Shown: in pieces, positions 9,375-18,823 of the stretch
How the letters are laid out: each line of letters starts with the position of its first letter
Numbering within the stretch: the first letter of the stretch is position 1
NCBI RefSeq assembly: GCF_000153485.2
Contig: NC_018721.1
Location: forward strand, 2,852,001 to 2,916,000
Source: Psychroflexus torquis ATCC 700755
Lineage (GTDB): Bacteria > Bacteroidota > Bacteroidia > Flavobacteriales > Flavobacteriaceae
Direction of reading: 5' to 3'
Length of the DNA stretch: 64,000 bases
Program-made: the position numbers and the translations under genes
The notes under the pieces: model-generated
What the model saw: the letters and a program-made list of their open reading frames with translations, nothing else
Database searches by the model: none
Told to the model about the DNA's origin: nothing

Positions 9375-10637
9375 ATGAAAAATTTAATCCCAAAATGGAT
9401 ACTACTTTTATTCACTTTTGCTCTGACATCGGCAAATTTGTTCGCTGCCGAGTACGGCGAGTATGTAGATACGGATTATTCATCTGAAATCAATACAACC
9501 CCAAATGATATGCAGAACGCTAAACCTAAAGATATAGGTAAGCTTCAAGGCAATATGGAAGGCAATACAGGTGAAGGAGATAGTTACTTCTCTCTTGATT
9601 TTAGAAATGATGGTACTGTTACAATTAAAAAACAATTTTCGGGAAATAATCTGACGGAAGAAAAAACATGGAATACTAACGGAAAAGCTTTAGAAATAAT
9701 AAGTGATAAAGGAAGTGAAATCCATGATTTTGATGGGAAACAATTGAAATATGTAAAGAGCGAAACCTATTCAGTTGAAATGGGTACTAAAACATTAATG
9801 CTTACAGAAAACCATAAGGGTCTTTCTTTTATTCATCTTATAGGAGTTCTTCTTGTATTGATGTTTCTAAACGAATTGTTTCGTAGATATAAATGGGCTG
9901 CATATTTATTTTTTGGTTTGATACCGCTCATAATGATTCCGATATGGATGGACAATGGCATCGTATATTGGTTTAGATGGGTAAAATTGTACTCTGTGGT
10001 CATGGCTTGTGTATGGTTCGTGGCTATTCGATATACCAAATTAGGGACTTTTAAATTTGCGGTATTTATTGCGGCTGCATTTCTTGCTGTTAACATTTTT
10101 GAAGCAGTTACACAAGACTTTTCTCTGGGTTTCTTACCTAACACGCTTAATGCCATAGCCGGAATCTTAAGTATTATTACTCTGTCTAAATGGAAAAACA
10201 TAGGGCCAGACCAATCAAAACATAAAGATATGGTATGGCCTGCTATGACCATGTTCTGGATTATTGCTTATGATATATGGAATTTCACTTTTGTATACCT
10301 CAATTTTCCGGGACATGCCGCCTTCCATTTTATGGTATTACTGTCTTGTACCTTACCCATTCTTCCAAAACGAGGTGCCTGGCTTCAGGCACGAGCTTTT
10401 ACCCTTGGGATATGGATGATGTATCTCTTTACTTTTGGGTCTTTTGTTGATAGCGTAATCGTAGAATTGCCTCGTAATTATAACTTTATGATGTTTTTTG
10501 CGATATTCAGTATTGTTGCAAATTTAGCATATGCACTATATCATTTCAGATATGTGCTAACAGGAAAAACACCTAAAAATTTCCGTGTGGGACAAGACGA
10601 AACTGAAGAAGTAAACACAACAGAGCAGGTTGTATAG
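9375..10637 (+). CDS. DUF5692-like paralogue 3 with exported N-terminal domain
   Basis: The frame opens at a TTG at 9339, but the ATG at 9375 places a good signal peptide (LLLFTFALTSANLFAA) at the N terminus, so I use 9375 (420 residues). After the signal comes a soluble exported domain of about 115 residues with an antiparallel-beta, lipocalin-like feel (DYSSEINTTPNDMQN, FDGKQLKYVKSE). The membrane module then follows with the same motifs as its paralogues: WFRWVKLYS, NIFEAVTQDF, NAIAGILS, IIAYDIWNFTFVY, LLSCTLPI. A DUF5692-like module fused to a periplasmic domain could sense or bind a ligand for the complex. Confidence 0.7.
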   Translation: MKNLIPKWILLLFTFALTSANLFAAEYGEYVDTDYSSEINTTPNDMQNAKPKDIGKLQGNMEGNTGEGDSYFSLDFRNDGTVTIKKQFSGNNLTEEKTWNTNGKALEIISDKGSEIHDFDGKQLKYVKSETYSVEMGTKTLMLTENHKGLSFIHLIGVLLVLMFLNELFRRYKWAAYLFFGLIPLIMIPIWMDNGIVYWFRWVKLYSVVMACVWFVAIRYTKLGTFKFAVFIAAAFLAVNIFEAVTQDFSLGFLPNTLNAIAGILSIITLSKWKNIGPDQSKHKDMVWPAMTMFWIIAYDIWNFTFVYLNFPGHAAFHFMVLLSCTLPILPKRGAWLQARAFTLGIWMMYLFTFGSFVDSVIVELPRNYNFMMFFAIFSIVANLAYALYHFRYVLTGKTPKNFRVGQDETEEVNTTEQVV

Positions 10638-10737
10638 ATTTTTATAATCCAACAAAGTGGAGGCCAGAACCCATTAGAAAAACGGCACGGAACCGAAAAG
10701 TGATATGAGTAGGACAAAAACATTAAAATAAAACATC

Positions 10738-12687
10738 ATGAAAAAAATAACAAAAAAATTCGATAAAGTGTTAGACGCATCTCCATTTCCAGGACATGTA
10801 GAACACGCTCCAGATGCGAACAAGGAAGTAGTGGGCAATTCGAAAGATCAACCTATGCCTTTTGCTGATCTCACAGGAAACTACCAACGTAATAAAGGTA
10901 TCCCTTCTAAATCTTTTAAAGACAGTAAAGTCTATATTGTAGGAAGCGGTATAGCGGGTCTATCTGCTGCCTATTACTTTATACGAGATGGTCACATCCC
11001 CGGTGAAAATATTCTTTTTCTCGACAAATTAGCTGTAAAAGGTGGCTCTCTTGATGGTGCTGGAAATGCTAAAGACGGTTACCTTGTTAGAGGTGGTAGA
11101 GAAATGGAAATGACTTATGAGAACCTTTGGGATATACTTCAGGATATTCCTGCTATAGAAATGCCTGCTCCCTATAGTGTTTTAGATGAATTTCGTTTGC
11201 TAAACGATAATGACCCTAATTATTCAAAAGCTAGGTTAATTCATAATCATGGAGAAATACAAGATTTTAGCAAATTTGGCTTAGACAAATTAGATCAATT
11301 GGCTATTGTTAGGCTTTTACTAAAAAAGAAAGAAGACCTAAATGATATGACTGTTGAAGATTATTTTAGTAGCTCATTTTTGAAAAGTACCTTTTGGACT
11401 TTATTTCGTACCATGTTTGCTTTTGAAAACTGGCATAGTTTACTAGAATGTAAGTTATATCTGCACCGCTTTTTACATCTTACCGATGGATTTAAGGATC
11501 TATCGTGCTTGGTATTTCCAAAATACAATCAGTACGATTCATTCGTAAAACCTTTAACAGATCATTTAAAATCAAAAGGCGTTAAAATACAGTTTGATAC
11601 CTTGGTTAAAGATTTAGATATACAGATCAACACAGAAGGTAAAGTGGTTAGAGGTATAATTACCCAACAAAAAGATAAAGAAGTAAAGATTCCAGTAACT
11701 GAAAACGATTATGTAATTGTGACTACAGCTTCCATGACTGAAGATACCTCTTATGGTGATAATACAAATGCTACTATGGAAGCTACTAATACTAACGAAA
11801 GTGGTAAGAGTTCAGGATGGCAACTATGGAAAAATTTAGCAACAAAATCGGCTGAATTTGGTAAACCTGAAAAATTCTGTAGCTCTATTGAAAAATCATC
11901 TTGGCAGTCTGCTACATTAACGTGTCGTCCTTCAGCCTTAACTGAAAAAATTAAGGAATACTGTGTAAACGATCCCTACTCTGGAAAAGCAGCTACCGGA
12001 GGAATAGTTTCTATTACCGATTCTAATTGGCTAATGAGCTTTACCATTAACCGTCAACCCCACTTCCCAGAACAACACGACGATGTTTTGGTCATATGGG
12101 TTTATGCTTTATTCATGAATAAAGACGGCAATTATAATAAAAAAACGATGCCACAAAGTACAGGAAATGAAATTTTATCTGAATTATGTTTTCATATTGG
12201 ATTAGAAGACCAAATAGATACTATTATTGAAAACACAATTGTCAAAACAAGTTTCATGCCCTACATAACCTCTATGTTTATGCCTAGAGCAGAAGGAGAC
12301 AGGCCGCAGATAGTTCTAAGTGGTTCCAAGAACTTAGGACTTGTAGGACAGTTTGTAGAGACGAACAACGATGTTGTATTTACTGTAGAAACTTCGGTGA
12401 GAACGGCTAGAATAGCTGTTTATAAATTACTAAACCTTAACAAGCAGGTGCCAGATATTGCTGCTAGCCAGTACGATATTCGTCAGCTATTAAAAGCGAC
12501 TAAAGCCTTAAACGATTACAAACCATTTCTAGGAGAAAGTGTTTTAAAGCGAATACTAAAGAACACCTATTTTGAACACATTTTACCTGCAGGAGAAGAG
12601 AATGAAGAGGATGAAGAGCACCACGACTCTTTCTTTAGTGAGCAGTTGGATAAACTTAAGGATTGGGCAAATGGGCTAAAGCATTAA
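10738..12687 (+). CDS. ohyA: Oleate hydratase (MCRA family)
   Basis: This 649-residue FAD enzyme adds water to the cis-9 double bond of oleate to give 10-hydroxystearate. It has the FAD-binding fingerprint [12 protein letters not shown] (about 69-80) and the oleate hydratase loop RGGREME at 118-124. Glu122 and Tyr241 (in CKLYLHRF) fall at the same residue numbers as the catalytic residues of the Elizabethkingia meningoseptica enzyme. Length is full for the flavobacterial subfamily. It is followed by a hydroxyacyl-CoA dehydrogenase gene, which could act on the hydroxy-acid product. In other bacteria these enzymes detoxify unsaturated host or environmental fatty acids. Confidence 0.97.
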   Translation: MKKITKKFDKVLDASPFPGHVEHAPDANKEVVGNSKDQPMPFADLTGNYQRNKGIPSKSFKDSKVYIVGSGIAGLSAAYYFIRDGHIPGENILFLDKLAVKGGSLDGAGNAKDGYLVRGGREMEMTYENLWDILQDIPAIEMPAPYSVLDEFRLLNDNDPNYSKARLIHNHGEIQDFSKFGLDKLDQLAIVRLLLKKKEDLNDMTVEDYFSSSFLKSTFWTLFRTMFAFENWHSLLECKLYLHRFLHLTDGFKDLSCLVFPKYNQYDSFVKPLTDHLKSKGVKIQFDTLVKDLDIQINTEGKVVRGIITQQKDKEVKIPVTENDYVIVTTASMTEDTSYGDNTNATMEATNTNESGKSSGWQLWKNLATKSAEFGKPEKFCSSIEKSSWQSATLTCRPSALTEKIKEYCVNDPYSGKAATGGIVSITDSNWLMSFTINRQPHFPEQHDDVLVIWVYALFMNKDGNYNKKTMPQSTGNEILSELCFHIGLEDQIDTIIENTIVKTSFMPYITSMFMPRAEGDRPQIVLSGSKNLGLVGQFVETNNDVVFTVETSVRTARIAVYKLLNLNKQVPDIAASQYDIRQLLKATKALNDYKPFLGESVLKRILKNTYFEHILPAGEENEEDEEHHDSFFSEQLDKLKDWANGLKH

Positions 12688-12690
12688 CTT

Positions 12691-12727
12691 TTTAGGGGAT
12701 TTGGTTTAAAATACCAAATCCCCTAAA
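12691..12727 (+). other. 14-bp perfect stem-loop between ohyA and the dehydrogenase
   Basis: TTTAGGGGATTTGG (12691-12704) pairs perfectly with CCAAATCCCCTAAA (12714-12727) around a 9-nt loop, directly after the ohyA stop. No uridine run follows in the plus direction, so it may attenuate transcription or protect the ohyA mRNA 3' end rather than stop transcription fully. Confidence 0.6.
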
Positions 12728-12744
12728 TTAATAATTAAAAAAAT

Positions 12745-13641
12745 ATGAAATTTAAAAATATTACAGTAGCAGGAAGTGGCGTTTTAGGATATCAGATTGC
12801 TTTTCAAGCAGCCTTTCATAATTTTAATGTCATTGTTTACGATATAAATGATGATGTTCTTGAAAAAGCAAAAGCCAAATTCACCACAATGAGTGAGGCT
12901 TTTAAAAAAGATTTAAATGCCTCAAAAGAACAACTGGATAGTGCATATAGCAATTTGAGTTATATCTCAAATTTATCTGAAGCAGTAAAAGATGCCGATT
13001 TATTAATTGAAGCCGTACCTGAAAACCCAGATGTTAAAACAGAATTCTATAAGAAATTGGCAAAAGTAGCCATAGAGAAAACAGTATTTGTAACCAACTC
13101 GTCTACCTTATTACCAAGTCAGTTTGCAGAGGTTACTGGGAGACCTTCCAAATTCTTAGCCTTACATTTTGCAAATGATATATGGAGGAATAATACAGCA
13201 GAAATTATGGGCCATCCACAAACAAACCCAGAAACATTTAAGGACGTGGTTAACTTTGCCAAGGCCATTGGGATGCTAGCACTACCGCTGCATAAAGAAC
13301 AGCCTGGTTATATTTTAAACTCATTGCTAGTGCCATTGTTAAGTGCAGCTACAAATCTTTTAGCAAAAGAGGTTGCAGATTTTCAAACTATAGATAAAAC
13401 ATGGATGAAAGCAACAGGTGCTCCAATAGGACCGTTTGCTATCATTGATATCGTAGGTATTAATACGGTATATAATATCTATAAAATGGCTTCAGGAAAA
13501 TCACAGGATCCTTTGAAAATTAAAACGACAGAGTATTTAAAGGAAAAATTTATTGATGCAAATAAATTAGGAGTTTCCAACGGAGAAGGTTTTTATACAT
13601 ATCCAGAACCAGCTTATAAAAGCAAAGATTTTTTAAATTAA
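12745..13641 (+). CDS. 3-hydroxyacyl-CoA dehydrogenase family protein
   Basis: This 298-residue protein has an N-terminal NAD-binding Rossmann motif (VAGSGVLGYQIAFQ, about 8-21) and the catalytic segment with histidine (FLALHFANDIWRNNTAEI), then the C-terminal 3HCDH helical domain. It is a single-domain enzyme like HbdA/FadB-N, without an enoyl-CoA hydratase part. The variant ALHFANDIW replaces the usual HFFNP, a form I associate with dehydrogenases next to oleate hydratases in Firmicutes. Oxidation of 10-hydroxystearate or a CoA ester to the oxo form is the likely reaction. Confidence 0.85.
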   Translation: MKFKNITVAGSGVLGYQIAFQAAFHNFNVIVYDINDDVLEKAKAKFTTMSEAFKKDLNASKEQLDSAYSNLSYISNLSEAVKDADLLIEAVPENPDVKTEFYKKLAKVAIEKTVFVTNSSTLLPSQFAEVTGRPSKFLALHFANDIWRNNTAEIMGHPQTNPETFKDVVNFAKAIGMLALPLHKEQPGYILNSLLVPLLSAATNLLAKEVADFQTIDKTWMKATGAPIGPFAIIDIVGINTVYNIYKMASGKSQDPLKIKTTEYLKEKFIDANKLGVSNGEGFYTYPEPAYKSKDFLN

Positions 13642-13987
13642 AAAAATCACTTTAATCACCTATTTTGGGAAGATACTTTAAGCGTGGTATATTTAAATAC
13701 GCACATCAAAAACATATTGACTACAACTGAATTTTGTCAATATTATGATATTCCTGATTTATTTATGAGGTCGTCAAGAGAGTCTGAGTTACTAAAATCT
13801 TCTGGCGACAGGGTCTAATCTTGTATGTACTTTATCAAAAATTTTGTTAGATGACAGGAATGTTTGGGATGAATTTAAACAAAGTGCTGATCGCCTATAA
13901 AACTCTTACTTAGGGCTTGCTGATTTTCTTATAATTATCATATTAGACCCAGTTTTTGCATTGGAAATTAAAAATGTTTCATTTTCA
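13642..13987. other. Intergenic stretch with no clear gene
   Basis: Between two convergent genes. A short plus-strand frame near 13727-13818 (TTEFCQYYDIPDLF) looks like a decayed fragment, but I cannot assign it. No strong terminator hairpin was found. Confidence 0.3.
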
Positions 13988-15061
13988 TTATAAATATCCT
14001 GAATCGGCAACACGCGTTAATTGCATTTTATCCAGGATCGTTATATTTCTTTTCTCCATTAATATCAATCGGTCATCTTTAAGTTGTGAGAGTGTTCTGC
14101 ATAATGTTTCTTTTGCGATCCCTATCAATCCCGCAAGATCTTCCCTTGTGACATTTATACCTTTGAGTGCATCGTTGTTGAGGTTTGTTTTACTGCTCAA
14201 TTCTATCAATTTTTTAGCGATTCTTTGCCGTACCGAGCAGTAAGCTAAGCGCACAAGCTGATCTTCACGTTCCACTAAGTTATCAGACAATAACTTTATG
14301 AAGGCATTGGATACCATTTTATTGCTAAAAATTAAATTAGTGAAATCATCTTTTGAAATAGCACAAATCTCTGCGTCTTCATTGACTATGGCTGATTCGC
14401 CGTAAACTCCTGATTCTCCTAAAAGCGACATAGCTCCCAAGAAATCTCCCGAACCGAACATTCCTGTGATAAATTCTTTTCCCGAATCTGCCATTTTATA
14501 GGTCTTGACTTTACCACTTTGAATAAAATAGAGTTTATACGCCAAATCCCCCTCCATATAGATATCTGTTTTTTTTCGATACTTAATTAATCTACGGTCT
14601 TTGGAAAGGTTTTTTAATTCTTCGAAACTAGACGCATCGGAAAAAAAGGTCTTGATCCCTTTCAAATTCGTTGTAATTTCTTTTTTTAAAAGGTCATTTT
14701 TCTTAAGCCGGCTCCCAACGGCATTCAGTAGTTCGATCTCCTCGAAAGGTTTTGTGATATAGTCGTCAGCTCCCATATTCATTCCCTTCCGCATATCATC
14801 TTTTTCTGATTTAGCTGTTAGAAAGATAAAAGGAATACCAGAGGTTTTTGTGTTTTTACTCAAAAGAAAGAGTACGCCATAGCCGTCTAATTTGGGCATC
14901 ATGATATCGCAGATGATAATATCGGGCTCAAATTGTCTTGCTATCTCAACACCTATTATCCCATTTTCGGCAGTGGCCACATTATAATTGGCCAATTCTA
15001 AAAGATCTGCCGTATTCTCTCGAATCTCTTGGTTGTCTTCAATTAATAATATTTTTTTCAT
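13988..15061 (-). CDS. Hybrid response regulator: REC receiver + CRP/FNR DNA-binding protein
   Basis: This 357-residue protein begins with a receiver domain (about 1-120; phosphoacceptor Asp52 in IIICDIMMP, conserved FLTAKS and TKPFEE with the Lys). It continues with a cyclic-nucleotide-binding-like beta roll (about 150-260; GDFLGAMSLLGES) and a CRP-type helix-turn-helix (about 305-330; VTREDLAGLIGIAKETLCRTLSQL). It lacks the cysteine cluster of oxygen-sensing FNR. It would be phosphorylated by a histidine kinase not seen nearby and would bind FNR-like boxes such as those at 5428-5464. Its position at the end of the oleate hydratase cluster, convergent with it, suggests it is the cluster regulator. 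Confidence 0.9.
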   Translation of the reverse strand: MKKILLIEDNQEIRENTADLLELANYNVATAENGIIGVEIARQFEPDIIICDIMMPKLDGYGVLFLLSKNTKTSGIPFIFLTAKSEKDDMRKGMNMGADDYITKPFEEIELLNAVGSRLKKNDLLKKEITTNLKGIKTFFSDASSFEELKNLSKDRRLIKYRKKTDIYMEGDLAYKLYFIQSGKVKTYKMADSGKEFITGMFGSGDFLGAMSLLGESGVYGESAIVNEDAEICAISKDDFTNLIFSNKMVSNAFIKLLSDNLVEREDQLVRLAYCSVRQRIAKKLIELSSKTNLNNDALKGINVTREDLAGLIGIAKETLCRTLSQLKDDRLILMEKRNITILDKMQLTRVADSGYL

Positions 15062-15646
15062 CGGTCTTATAGGCTTAGCATTTCTATTGCATATTAAACA
15101 TGTGTTAATGAGACCAAAATTAAGTGCAAGTCTTATTTGTTGAAATGAGAAAGGTCAGTTTTTTGAATTTTTAAAATCTGCTATTTTTTTTTCATCAGAA
15201 GTAGCTAAAGATCCAATTGCCATTCTTTCTAATCGTATCACTGTAGTAGTTAATTGAATTCCAAAAGTATCAAAGGATATAAAACCCTGTATTTATCAGT
15301 TGCTGAAATTGTATCGATTTCTCTCTAAAAGTTTTGATTTATCACAACTGATCTATTGCTTCATTCTCAAATAGTTTTAATTGTTCTTTGTTGTAGCTTG
15401 TTATACTTGTCAGTATTTAAAATCGTATCAATACTTTTCTAAGTAAGTTATCAAGTTTTTTTATGTCTTTAGGCTACTCAAGCCCAATTTTGGGGCTCGG
15501 AAATCTGGCTTAGGTAGTGATGAAAAATATGATCAAAATGATCGTTAAAAAGAAAAACTTTCTGGCTAAAACTATTTGATAACTAAAATTAAGACTGCAG
15601 AATCGATAAGTTGTATTATTTTTGAGTTTGTTTTTAATTCAACACT
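15062..15646. other. Intergenic region with a possible short gene remnant
   Basis: This 585-bp region divides the regulator from the divergent deaminase. On the minus strand a frame without start codon from about 15300 down to 15163 reads ISFDTFGIQLTTTVIRLE and ends in ADFKNSKN-stop; it may be the 3' end of a deleted gene, which I cannot identify. The rest is AT-rich and must hold the promoters of the two flanking genes. Confidence 0.3.
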
Positions 15647-16096
15647 ATGAAAAAAGAGCTTCACGAAAAATTCATGTTGAAAGCTATTAATTGGGCAAAG
15701 AAGGGGAAGGATACCGATGGAGGAGGAGCCTTTGGCGCTGTTATAGTAAAAGAGGGTCATATCATTGCCGAAGGTCATAACCAAGTAGGATCTAAGACCG
15801 ATTGTACCCAGCACGCTGAACTCGCTATGGTACAGGAGGCTTGTAGAAAGCTAAAATCTAAATCTCTAAAAGGTTGCGTGCTATACACGAGTTGCGAACC
15901 CTGCCTGATGTGTTTAGGAGCGACTAGATGGGCAGATCTTGATCAGGTTTTTTATGGTGCTTCGGCAGATGATGCTAAAGAAGCAGGATATATCTATAGT
16001 GATCTTTTTTACAAGTCAAATACAGAGAATCGTCACCTAGAGTTTAAATTAAAACAAATGCTCCGCGATGAAGCTATCGCAGTCTGGGAATCTTAG
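15647..16096 (+). CDS. Nucleoside/guanine deaminase, CDA fold
   Basis: This 149-residue zinc deaminase shows both metal motifs of the cytidine-deaminase superfamily: HAELAMVQEA (His ligand and catalytic Glu, about 52-61) and CEPCLMCLGA (two Cys ligands, about 84-93). Length and the C-terminal part resemble GuaD-type guanine deaminases more than TadA tRNA deaminases. It would convert guanine to xanthine or act on a related purine. It stands alone with its own upstream region. Confidence 0.85.
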   Translation: MKKELHEKFMLKAINWAKKGKDTDGGGAFGAVIVKEGHIIAEGHNQVGSKTDCTQHAELAMVQEACRKLKSKSLKGCVLYTSCEPCLMCLGATRWADLDQVFYGASADDAKEAGYIYSDLFYKSNTENRHLEFKLKQMLRDEAIAVWES

Positions 16097-16098
16097 CT

Positions 16099-16245
16099 AT
16101 AAGCGAAGAAATACTAGAGAGTGTAAATCAAGAGCTGGGGCAAGCTGATGATAGTGAAATTGGTTAGGTCAAAAGTCACGGAGAAATTCTAAAAGAACAA
16201 ATTTGTGAAGGACAAGAGATTTGTCTGGTTCTTAAATATGGCTAG
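16099..16245 (+). pseudogene. Possible antitoxin remnant
   Basis: A plus-strand frame reads SEEILESVNQELGQADDSEIG, stop, VKSHGEILKEQICEG. The wording (SV..EL.QAD..E....SH.E.LKE) resembles the C-terminal part of small antitoxins paired with RelE-type toxins, with a TAG perhaps replacing TGG. No toxin follows. This is a tentative reading. Confidence 0.25.
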
Positions 16246-16259
16246 AGGTTAAAATTGAT

Positions 16260-16537
16260 TTACGATGATAATTTATATACCACATCAGGTGTTTTATAAT
16301 CTAAATATAAGTCTACACTCATTTCGTTGTAAAGATTAATTGGATTTTTGTAGCTCTCTTAGCCTGTGTTACGTTAGCAAAGGTTTGATCGAGATAAAAC
16401 TCATTTTTTAATATTCCATCTACACATTCTGCTATTGCATTTTCGTGACAATGATTTTCATGTGTTAAACTAATATCTACATTTTTTCTTTTGAAAGGTT
16501 TGCTGTAACGTTTAATTACTTTGTCATTTTTGTACAT
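16260..16537 (-). pseudogene. IS3-family transposase fragment with frameshift
   Basis: The minus-strand frame beginning at 16537 carries the end of an IS3/IS150-type DDE transposase: ENAIAECVDGILKNEFYL then QTFANVTQAKRATK. The frame then shifts at about 16341. A second frame continues with NPINLYNEMSVDLYLDYKTP and ends at 16260, which is the normal family ending (LYN..R.H..LDYKTP). The N-terminal two thirds of the transposase and both element ends are missing, so this is dead debris. Confidence 0.8.
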
Positions 16538-16619
16538 AATGTTTGAAATTATGTAGTCTTCTTTTAGGAAAGTACAGTTTCCGTTTTACCTAGATAAGCA
16601 GAATAAAAACACAACAAAA

Positions 16620-16653
16620 GACTCAAAGATTCACAAACTTGAATCTTTGAGTC
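16620..16653 (-). terminator. Intrinsic terminator of the serine hydrolase gene
   Basis: GACTCAAAGATTCA (16620-16633) and its exact reverse complement (16640-16653) form a 14-bp stem with a 6-nt loop. Read on the minus strand, the stem is followed by TTTTGTTGTGTTTTT, a good uridine tract. It sits 46 bp after the stop codon of the minus-strand gene at 16700. Confidence 0.85.
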
Positions 16654-16699
16654 TAAAATAATAATAACTCAAAATAGACGAGAATAAAGTTACTTTACT

Positions 16700-17989
16700 T
16701 CAGTTATTTAATGGTAATACTTTTCTTTTCCTTCGCCATATTCCTGTTCCGATGGTTAGAATACGTATTGAGATTAATCCAATAAATAAAATATTAGTCA
16801 TTTTTCCTGTAAGCATAGTGAACAGTAAAGTATCTGATTTGCCTGTTTCTATAAATACCCAGTCGCTTGCTATTCTTGTCGCTAAATCTGGATGACCAGT
16901 TTCTAAAATAATTAGCCCATCTCCAGTTTTGGGATTTATTCTTATTGCAGTATTAATAGGCGGTGTACTTTGTCCATCATGTCCGAAAATGTTATCATCA
17001 TTTTCGATATCGATATAAAGCATGGTGCCTAACCCATAAATACTTGCGCCCATCATATCCCAATGTGGTTTTCGCATTAATTTTAAAGATTCAGGGCTTA
17101 TTTGACCCCTGCCAATAGGTTCTCCGTTTTTGCCTTTAAGAAAAAATTGAAAAAACAACTCCAAATCAGACAATGAAGTATATAGAGAAGTAGCTGCTAA
17201 AGAAGTATAATAAAAATGTGGTGCCGCAGTAGTATTGGAATTATAAAATTCACAGAGTCTATCTTCTAATGAATCATTTAAAATATAGGTACTGCTGGTC
17301 ATATTCAAGGGTTGAAATATATTAATTTTCATAAACTCGTTAAAAGTTTGCCCGCTCGTTTCCTCCACTAATAACTGTAAGAGTGTAAAGCCTCCTCCAG
17401 AATATATCCATGCAGAATTAGGTTCAATTCCTACTTTTACTTCACCACTTAATCCAGCATCTGTATCTTTGACTTTAGTTAATGAGGCTTCTGTGGTCTG
17501 AATAGAATCACAGTTTGTAAAACCACTATAGCCAAGTCCATCAGTTAAACCTGAGGTATGACTTAATAATCTTCTTACTGTGACTTGTTCATGGTCAAAT
17601 TCACTTGGTGGTAGTTGCCATCTTTTTAGGTAATCACTTACGGGGGTGTCTAAGTTGATTTTACCCATTTCCACTAATTTCATTATTTCAACTGTTGACA
17701 CAAATTTTGAAAAAGACGCTACTTGAAAAATCGTGTTTTTATCAACTTTCTTATTTGCAGAATGAAACAATTGTTTTTCAACACGACCCTCTTTCATAAT
17801 GGCCATCGCGAAGTTGCGCACAAATTCTTTTTCGATTTGAGTTTTAGTTGCAACTGTAAATAGTTCTGGGTCAGTACTTTTTGTAAACGGCTTGTGCAAC
17901 CATCCATTTACAGTTCCAAAAAATACAAGAATGCTCCATAAAGCTGCTGTTAAAATAAGCGCAAAGAGGCATTTGATTATTCTTTTCAT
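16700..17989 (-). CDS. Serine hydrolase, beta-lactamase/PBP4-like family
   Basis: This 429-residue protein has an N-terminal membrane or signal segment (about 5-28), the class-C-like active-site motif SFSK (in FQVASFSKFVS), a YSG motif (WIYSGGGFTLLQL) in place of YxN, and HDG (FGHDGQS) for the third element. A C-terminal hydrophobic helix (about 395-415) likely anchors it. Such proteins act as D-amino-acid peptidases or esterases rather than true antibiotic resistance enzymes. It may have arrived as a single mobile cassette: its upstream side carries an array-like half-site (18020). It has its own terminator. Confidence 0.85.
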   Translation of the reverse strand: MKRIIKCLFALILTAALWSILVFFGTVNGWLHKPFTKSTDPELFTVATKTQIEKEFVRNFAMAIMKEGRVEKQLFHSANKKVDKNTIFQVASFSKFVSTVEIMKLVEMGKINLDTPVSDYLKRWQLPPSEFDHEQVTVRRLLSHTSGLTDGLGYSGFTNCDSIQTTEASLTKVKDTDAGLSGEVKVGIEPNSAWIYSGGGFTLLQLLVEETSGQTFNEFMKINIFQPLNMTSSTYILNDSLEDRLCEFYNSNTTAAPHFYYTSLAATSLYTSLSDLELFFQFFLKGKNGEPIGRGQISPESLKLMRKPHWDMMGASIYGLGTMLYIDIENDDNIFGHDGQSTPPINTAIRINPKTGDGLIILETGHPDLATRIASDWVFIETGKSDTLLFTMLTGKMTNILFIGLISIRILTIGTGIWRRKRKVLPLNN

Positions 17990-18019
17990 ATGAATTCTAG
18001 TTTTTTTTGGCGTTGTTGC

Positions 18020-18152
18020 TAACGGTTTTTCGTACGAAATGTAGCGTATAAAAAAGCGCTAACTTTACAATTACACTCCACTCTGAAAACTCCACAGGAA
18101 TTTTCAGAGTATGCGAGAAAAAGCAATTGCTTGTAGCCATTATGTGAACACA
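18020..18152. repeat. Possible solitary, degenerate cassette site
   Basis: Upstream of the serine hydrolase, GCTAACGGTTTTTCGTACG starts like the left arm of the palindromes found at 21.7-33.7 kb (TAAC, 8-nt spacer, arm). About 120 bp on, TAGCCATTATGTG resembles a right arm, but the GTTG core is absent. A perfect 10-bp hairpin (ACTCTGAAAA / TTTTCAGAGT) lies inside. The arms pair only partly, so this is a weak call. Confidence 0.3.
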
Positions 18153-18179
18153 GCATGGGCATCTTTACTATATCGAGAT

Positions 18180-18720
18180 ATGGTATTAATCTATAGGGTG
18201 CAAGCCTGCCTTGCCGTCAGGCAGGTCCCTTATGGGCAGGGGTAACCTTTTAATTTTACTCAGGACTGGCTCTTTGAATCATTAGTAAGCTGAAAGGTTG
18301 CCAATCGTGAGTTGGGACTGAAGATTATTTGTGATTGATTAATGAGCAAAGACCACTACAATCCCGATAGCTATACGGGACAGTTCTGAGCCCGTAATAA
18401 TAACGGGGCAGGGCAGGCCAAACCAAAGCAGAAACCCCGTATACGAGGCATAAATTCACGGGTCAGCAACCACAGCTCTACTGAGCCTGCCTGTCGTGCC
18501 TATTCAGTAAGGCCTGACGAAGTATTATTGCATTGCCCAAAGAGTAAAAAAAGTGTATCTATGTAGATACGGCAGCAATTGAGTGAAAGAAGATGCAATT
18601 ACCTGGAAGACGGAGCATTAAAAAATGATTTGGCAAATCATTTTCGCCACAGTACTTTGTTGGCAAATCGTTTTTTATTCTTGGAAGCCTTAAATTGTAT
18701 CGGCAAAAATAATTTTAGTT
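18180..18720 (+). other. GC-richer, structured-RNA-like non-coding stretch
   Basis: No reading frame is supported in 17990-18823. The middle part is less AT-rich than its surroundings and holds several short helices, for example CCTGCC/GGCAGG (18208-18226), ATCCCGATAG...CTATACGGGA (18361-18380) and GTATCTATGTAGATAC (18553-18568). The wording GCTGAAAGGTTGCCAATCG followed by GTGATTGATTAATGAGC reminds me of the 5' domain of Bacteroidota group II introns. No reverse transcriptase follows. A truncated intron is a guess only. Confidence 0.3.
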
Positions 18721-18823
18721 AATCTAACTTTGTTGGCTAAAGGCTTTTATTTACTTCATGGTTTCAGATATGATTATAACCTAATGTTAAGTATGTTGCC
18801 ATTTTGAAATACTACTTATGATG

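Noticed and set aside
13956..14243. Plus-strand frame opposite the REC-CRP gene
   Set aside because: It is antisense to the conserved helix-turn-helix coding region and has no family features.
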